A DNA stretch of 48,424 nucleotides from contig JAUHXR010000026.1 of NCBI GenBank assembly GCA_030426845.1, positions 1-48,424 on the forward strand, read 5' to 3'. This document shows positions 43,934-48,424 of this stretch, piece after piece. This DNA is from Polyangia bacterium (GTDB lineage: Bacteria; Myxococcota_A; Polyangia; Polyangiales; Sandaracinaceae). The notes beneath the pieces are model-generated. The model did no database searches and was not told the origin of the DNA. It saw only the letters and a program-made list of their open reading frames with translations. The first letter of the stretch is position 1. Each line of letters opens with the position of its first letter. The position numbers and the translations under genes are program-made.

Positions 43934-45535
43934 TCAGGGCTCCGGCGGGCCCGCGTCGGCCGCGCCGGCCTCGGGGGCCGCGGGGCGGGCGCCGGTCGCC
44001 TTGCCGTGCGACTCGTCCTCGCCGCCGAGGAGGCCGATCGCGAGCGGGATCGACGCTCCGAGGGCGACGGCGCCCGCGATCGCCGCCACCCATGGCCACG
44101 GCGGCCGGCGCGGCCGAGAGTCGGCGGTGCGGGTCGGCAGCTCCGGCTGGCTCCACGGGAGCTCGGTGATGTCCTCCTCCGTGTAGGCGTCGGGGGAGGT
44201 CAGCGGCCGCGAGCCGTCGCCGATCGCGGTCTCGGAGGTCGGGTCGTCCCGCTCGGTCAGCGCGCCGCCCACGTCCGCCGGCACGGCGCCGACCATCGTA
44301 GGGTCCTCGTCCATGTCGCTCGGCCGCGGGAAGGCCGCCGCGGTCGCCGCCTCCTCGACCGCGGTGATCGACTCCTGCACCGCGGTGATCGCGTCGTCGC
44401 CCGGCGCCTCCGCGCCGACCGACGCTCCCACGACGTTCGTCACCTCGGGCGTGTCGTCGAGCTCGTCCTCCTCGAAGGCCGCGACGTCGGTGTGCACGGT
44501 CATCGAGTCCACCGCGCTCGGGTCGAGCGCCTCGTCCTCGATCGCACGGACCGCCTCGGCCCCGAGGACGCGCGAGACCTCGTCGGGCAGCTCGTGCCGC
44601 GACGCCTCGAGCTGCTCGCCGACCACGCTCGCCATCAGATCGGCGAGGTGCGCGCTGTCGAGCGCCATCGCCCGCGGGAGGGCGGCGGCGAGCATCCGGC
44701 GCAGGGCCTTCGCGGTCGGCGGCCGGCCCTCCGGCTCGCGCGCGAGGCAGGCCATGACGACGTCGTCGAGCTCCGGCGGGACGCCGGGCACGAAGGCGCC
44801 CGGCCGGCGGACCTGCGGGTCGCGCACGTTCATCAGCACCTCGAACTCGGTGGTGCCCGCGAACAGCCGCCGCATGGTCAGCATCTCCCAGAGCACGATG
44901 CCGAGCGAGTAGACGTCGCTGCGACGGTCGACCTCGCCGGTGGTCGCCTGCTCGGGCGCCATGTAGCGGACCTTGCCCTTGAGCATCGAGGCCTGCGTCT
45001 CCTGGCTGCGGAGCCGGGCCTTGGCCACGCCGAAGTCGATGAGCTTCACGTGGCCCCTGTGTGACAGCAAGATGTTCTGCGGGCTCACGTCCCGGTGGAC
45101 GAGCCCGACGAGCGCGCCGTCGTCGTCGGTCGTCTCATGCGCCGCGTGCAGGCCCTCGGCGACCCGCGCCGCGATCGCGACGGCGACGATCGGGCTGAGC
45201 CGGCGCTGGAGCTGCCCGAGCACCTTCATGAGCTGCGCGAGGCTGCAGCCGTGCACGTACTCCATCACGAGGAAGTAGGTGCCGCGCACCTCGCCCAGAT
45301 CCTCGACGTGGACGACGTTCGGGTGATGGACGCGCGCGGTGAGCAGCGCCTCGTCGAGGAACATGCGGGCGAGGCGCGGATCCTCGGCGAGGCGCGGGTG
45401 CACCACCTTGACCGCGACGAGCCGGCGGAACCCGGCCGCGCCCTGACGGTGCGCGAGGAACAGGTCGGCCATCCCTCCGGAGCGCAGGTGCGCGAGGATC
45501 GTGTAGCTCCCGAGGACGTCGCCGACCGCAAGCAC
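43934..45535 (-). CDS. Serine/threonine protein kinase with membrane span
   Basis: 533 aa from GTG. The kinase domain (about 8-275) is complete: a glycine loop near LRSGGMADLF, VAVKVV with Lys43, the catalytic loop HRDVSPQN (147-154), DFG (167-169) and APEQ (193-196). An Asp/Glu/Thr/Ala-rich linker of about 200 residues follows, rich in possible phosphorylation sites, then one membrane span near 480-500 and a short Pro/Ala tail. It is expected to be an active membrane-anchored Hanks-type kinase. It starts 40 bp after the stop of the TPR-GAF-sigma-54 regulator on the same strand, so the regulator is a plausible partner. Confidence 0.95.
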   Translation of the reverse strand: MLAVGDVLGSYTILAHLRSGGMADLFLAHRQGAAGFRRLVAVKVVHPRLAEDPRLARMFLDEALLTARVHHPNVVHVEDLGEVRGTYFLVMEYVHGCSLAQLMKVLGQLQRRLSPIVAVAIAARVAEGLHAAHETTDDDGALVGLVHRDVSPQNILLSHRGHVKLIDFGVAKARLRSQETQASMLKGKVRYMAPEQATTGEVDRRSDVYSLGIVLWEMLTMRRLFAGTTEFEVLMNVRDPQVRRPGAFVPGVPPELDDVVMACLAREPEGRPPTAKALRRMLAAALPRAMALDSAHLADLMASVVGEQLEASRHELPDEVSRVLGAEAVRAIEDEALDPSAVDSMTVHTDVAAFEEDELDDTPEVTNVVGASVGAEAPGDDAITAVQESITAVEEAATAAAFPRPSDMDEDPTMVGAVPADVGGALTERDDPTSETAIGDGSRPLTSPDAYTEEDITELPWSQPELPTRTADSRPRRPPWPWVAAIAGAVALGASIPLAIGLLGGEDESHGKATGARPAAPEAGAADAGPPEP

Positions 45536-45544
45536 GCGCGCCGC

Positions 45545-45550
45545 ACCCTA
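45545..45550 (-). promoter_or_regulatory. -10-like hexamer for kinase gene
   Basis: TAGGGT on the minus strand, 9 nt upstream of the GTG at 45535, inside the 40-bp gap between regulator and kinase. Confidence 0.3.
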
Positions 45551-45575
45551 CCCGGGGGCATCGCGCGGCGGCAAC

Positions 45576-48424
45576 TCACCCGGGTCGCGTCAGGCCGAGG
45601 GCGCGGAGGCGACGGTAGAGGGTCTGCCGCGGGATCTGGAGCTCGCGGCTCACCCGGCTCACGTTCCACCGGTGCGCGAGCAGCGCGCGGCGGATCCGCG
45701 CGGCCTCGTCCTCGGCGTAGCTCTCGCGGCTCGACGGGGCGACGGCGACGGGAGAGAGGCCGAGATCGTCGGGCTCGATGCGATCGCCGTCGGCGAAGGC
45801 GTGGGCGCGGGCGAGGACGTTGGAGAGCTCGCGCACGTTGCCTGGCCAGCCGTGCTCGCGGAGCCGGGCGAGGGCGGCCGCGCTGAGCCGCCGCGCGCCG
45901 TGCTGGGCGAGGAGGTGGTCGCAGAGCGCGGCGAGGTCCTCGGGGCGTGCGCGGAGCGGCGGGAGCTCCACCTCGACCACCGCGACTCGGTAGAAGAGGT
46001 CCTCGCGGAAGCGGCCGGCCGCGACCTCCGCGCGTAGGTCGCGGTTGGTCGCGCTCAGCACCCGCACGTCGAACGCGACCGCCGCGCTCGCGCCGACCGG
46101 CCGGACCTCGCGCTCCTGCAGCGCGCGCAGCAGCTTCGCTTGCATCGAGAGAGGCATCTCCCCGATCTCGTCGAGGAACACCGTGCCGCCCTCCGCCTCG
46201 ACGAAGAGGCCGCGCCGATCGCGGTCCGCGCCGGTGAACGCGCCGCGCACGTGGCCGAACAGCTCCGACTCGATCAGCGCCTCGGGGAGCGCCGCACAGT
46301 TGAGGCTCACCATCGGGCGCTCTCGCCGCGGGCCGTTGAAGTGGATCGCCTTGGCGACGAGCTCCTTGCCGGTGCCGCTCTCGCCGCGGATCAGCACCGG
46401 CAGCTCGACGTCGATCACGCGCTCGAGGGTGTCGAGGACCGCGCGCATGCCGGGCCCGCGCCCGATGATGCGGCCGTAGTCGTAGCGGTACTCGAGCGCG
46501 CGCTGGCGGGCCTCGACCTCGCTGCTGAGGCTCTCGATCGCGCGCGCCTGCCCCTCGACCCGCGCCTCGAGCGCGGCGCGCGCCTCGTCGAGCGCCTCGG
46601 TGCGCGCGGCGAGGGCGGCGTGGAGCTCCGCGTTCGTCAGCGCGATCGCGACCTGGTCCGCGAAGGCCTGCAGCAGCTCGAGGTCCGCCTCCGCGAAGCG
46701 ACCGCGCTGGAACCGGTTGTCGAGGTACAGCGCGCCGCGCGCGCCGCGGGGCGCCCGGAACGGGACACAGGCCACCGACTGGAGCTGCATCGCGTGGACG
46801 CTCCGCTCGCCGCCGAAGCGCGGGTCGTGTCGCGCGTCGACCGTCAGGACCGGCTCGCCGGTGGCGTTCACGCGCTCGGCGATGCTGCGGCTGAACTCGA
46901 GCTGCGGCCCCGCGAGGTCCTCGCGGTCGAGGTTGCGCGCGGTCGCGACCTCGAGCCCCGCCTCGGCCCGGTCGACCAGCACGAAGCCACGCTCGGCCCC
47001 CGAGAGCTCGATCGCGGCGTCCATCGCGCGGGCGAGGACGTCCTCGGGATCGAGGCTCGCGGTGAGCTGGCGGTTGATCTCGAGGAGGCGTCGGAGTCGG
47101 CGCTCGTCGGGCGACTCGGCGTGGGCCCCGCGGGCGGGCGCGGCGGGGGAGGGCGAGGCCGGCTCGAGGCCGGCGCGGCGGGGGTGCGCGCGGAACGCGT
47201 CCCGGCTCGGGCCCGGGAGCGTCGCCTCGATCCGTCGCCAGGCCCGCGCCGCGGCTGCGCGGTGCTCGGCTGCGAGCTCGGGGTCGTCCGCGTACCCGCG
47301 CGCGAGGGCGCGGTGCGCGTCGGCGGCGAGCAGGGTGTGGCCGTGCCGCGACGCGAGGCGGAGCGCGCGCTCGGCGTGCCGGATGGCCTCGGCCGACCGA
47401 CCCTGCGCGAGCGCGACCCGAGCGCGGAGCAGCCGGCCGCGCGCGGTGAGGTCCGGGCCGTCGTCCTCGGCCCGTGCGCGAGCCGCGGCGCGCGCCTCGT
47501 CGAGCCGGCCCGCGCGGAGCGCGATCTCGCCCTCCAGCAGCGCCAGCTCCCGCGCGTCCCGCGCGGCGCCGCGCTCGCCCGCCAGCTCGCGGGCGGCTCG
47601 CGCCCTCGCCGCGGCCCGCGCGAGGTCACCGCCGAGGAGCGCGAGCTCGGCGTCGAGGCGTGCGAGGGGGACGTCAAGGTGGGTGAGCCCGAGGGCGCGG
47701 ACCGACGCGCGCGCGCTCGCCGCGAGATCGCGCGCCCGCTCCGCCTGGCCGATCTCGAGCGCGAGGTTCGCGAGGTTGAACGCGAGCGTGGCCTCCGTCC
47801 CGCCCTGCGCGAGCACCACGGCGTAGCGCGCGCCGAGCTCGTAGGCCTCGAGCGCCCCGCCCCAGTCGCCGTCCTCCTGGCGGGCCGTGCCGAGGTTCAG
47901 CCAGCCCGCCGCGAGCGCGTCGTCGAGGGCGTGCTCACGGGCGATCGCGAGGGCGCGCTCGTAGCGCTCCGCCGCGCCGGCCCAGTCGCCCGCGAGGTGG
48001 GCGAGGATACCGCGGTAGCTCGCGACGCGGACCTGGCCGGCCGGATCGCCGAGCGCGGCGTGTGCACGGGCTACCTCGGCGAGCGCGTCGTCCGCGCCGT
48101 CCTCACCGAGGTAGCCGGCCGCGAGGGCGGCCGTCTCGCGCAGCCGCGCCGCGAGCCAGCGGGGGCTCTCCGCCGTGGCCGCGGTCTGCGCGAGCCGGCG
48201 CGCCTCCTCGTAGGCGCCGCGCGCGAGGGCGGCGCGCGCCCGCAGATCGTCGGCCTCGGGTCCGTCGAGACCTTCGAGGAGCGCCGCGACGTCGCGCGGC
48301 CGCGCGCGCTTGAGGGCTAGCTCGGCGCGCGCCAGCCGGCTCGGGGCGCTCTCGTCGGCGCGCTCGAGGGCGCGTTCGGCGCGCCGCAGATCCCCCGCCG
48401 CGACGCTCGCCCGGGCGAGGGCGA
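45576..48424 (-). CDS. TPR-GAF-sigma-54 activator (5' end beyond window)
   Basis: At least 949 codons; the frame is open to the right edge, so the N-terminus is outside. The visible part starts with many TPR-like helical repeats (about 47100-48424), for example [25 protein letters not shown] domain (about 46640-47100) contains [23 protein letters not shown] and [23 protein letters not shown] short coiled segment leads to the AAA+ domain with GESGTGKE (46361-46384), a canonical GAFTGA loop (near 46240) and [14 protein letters not shown] Fis-type helix-turn-helix ends it ([20 protein letters not shown]). It should activate sigma-54 promoters. In myxobacteria such proteins often carry an N-terminal kinase domain; here a kinase gene follows separately. 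Confidence 0.93.
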   Translation of the reverse strand, partial: ALARASVAAGDLRRAERALERADESAPSRLARAELALKRARPRDVAALLEGLDGPEADDLRARAALARGAYEEARRLAQTAATAESPRWLAARLRETAALAAGYLGEDGADDALAEVARAHAALGDPAGQVRVASYRGILAHLAGDWAGAAERYERALAIAREHALDDALAAGWLNLGTARQEDGDWGGALEAYELGARYAVVLAQGGTEATLAFNLANLALEIGQAERARDLAASARASVRALGLTHLDVPLARLDAELALLGGDLARAAARARAARELAGERGAARDARELALLEGEIALRAGRLDEARAAARARAEDDGPDLTARGRLLRARVALAQGRSAEAIRHAERALRLASRHGHTLLAADAHRALARGYADDPELAAEHRAAAARAWRRIEATLPGPSRDAFRAHPRRAGLEPASPSPAAPARGAHAESPDERRLRRLLEINRQLTASLDPEDVLARAMDAAIELSGAERGFVLVDRAEAGLEVATARNLDREDLAGPQLEFSRSIAERVNATGEPVLTVDARHDPRFGGERSVHAMQLQSVACVPFRAPRGARGALYLDNRFQRGRFAEADLELLQAFADQVAIALTNAELHAALAARTEALDEARAALEARVEGQARAIESLSSEVEARQRALEYRYDYGRIIGRGPGMRAVLDTLERVIDVELPVLIRGESGTGKELVAKAIHFNGPRRERPMVSLNCAALPEALIESELFGHVRGAFTGADRDRRGLFVEAEGGTVFLDEIGEMPLSMQAKLLRALQEREVRPVGASAAVAFDVRVLSATNRDLRAEVAAGRFREDLFYRVAVVEVELPPLRARPEDLAALCDHLLAQHGARRLSAAALARLREHGWPGNVRELSNVLARAHAFADGDRIEPDDLGLSPVAVAPSSRESYAEDEAARIRRALLAHRWNVSRVSRELQIPRQTLYRRLRALGLTRPG

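Overview
The window looks like a chromosomal piece of a very GC-rich (estimated above 70%) myxobacterium (Myxococcota, Polyangiales; Sandaracinus-like genomes are the closest match I can suggest). Reasons: strong G/C third-position bias; many lipoproteins, several Cys-rich; four proteins with sigma-54 activator architecture; a Ser/Thr kinase; an AgmX/PglI-type domain; a SpoIID-domain protein with a MYXO-CTERM-like C-terminal tail; and a DUF1592/DUF1588-type plus DUF1552 gene pair. No rRNA, tRNA, CRISPR, phage or insertion-sequence gene was recognised.

Layout. 1-640: a non-coding block with a 149-bp tandem repeat. 641-3185: a tandem tautomerase-RidA fusion, a DUF4336 protein and a divergent LysR regulator. 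3453-5369: a YgiQ-type radical SAM protein. 5514-7495: a frameshifted lipoprotein, a short HDOD-like protein, a lipoprotein and a PhnD-like binding protein. 7498-11504: a presenilin-like membrane protease candidate, a Crp/Fnr regulator, an FHA/GGDEF-like/AAA+ regulator and SspB. 11567-16681: a PSI-repeat lipoprotein, a response regulator-diguanylate cyclase, a histidine phosphatase and an AgmX-type lipoprotein. 16760-20825: a complete maltose-type ABC importer in three overlapping genes, with the binding protein fused to the first permease. 20849-23008: small lipoproteins and a STAS-like protein. 23216-29762: the DUF1592-type/DUF1552 pair, a lipoprotein and the SpoIID protein. 29875-33369: acyl-CoA dehydrogenase, an amine-oxidase-like flavoprotein and a QdtA-like sugar isomerase. 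33373-37658: a Cys-rich lipoprotein, DUF1415, a small wHTH-like protein, a PocR-type sigma-54 activator and a divergent methyltransferase. 37645-41666: a YugP-type zinc peptidase, two membrane proteins, a second FHA/AAA+ regulator, a 23-bp tandem repeat and a zinc-ribbon membrane protein. 41690-48424: a beta-barrel-like protein coupled to a CX4CH lipoprotein, a Ser/Thr kinase and a TPR-GAF-sigma-54 regulator that runs off the right edge.

Two patterns cut across these regions. First, many start codons, including ones fixed independently by a lipobox or a domain edge, have a TANNNT-like hexamer only 5-9 nt upstream and no Shine-Dalgarno sequence, which suggests leaderless transcription is common here. 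Second, two good -24/-12 (sigma-54) promoters precede the methyltransferase and the QdtA-like gene, each with an inverted repeat just upstream. One lies divergent from the PocR-sigma-54 activator, giving a testable regulator-target pair.
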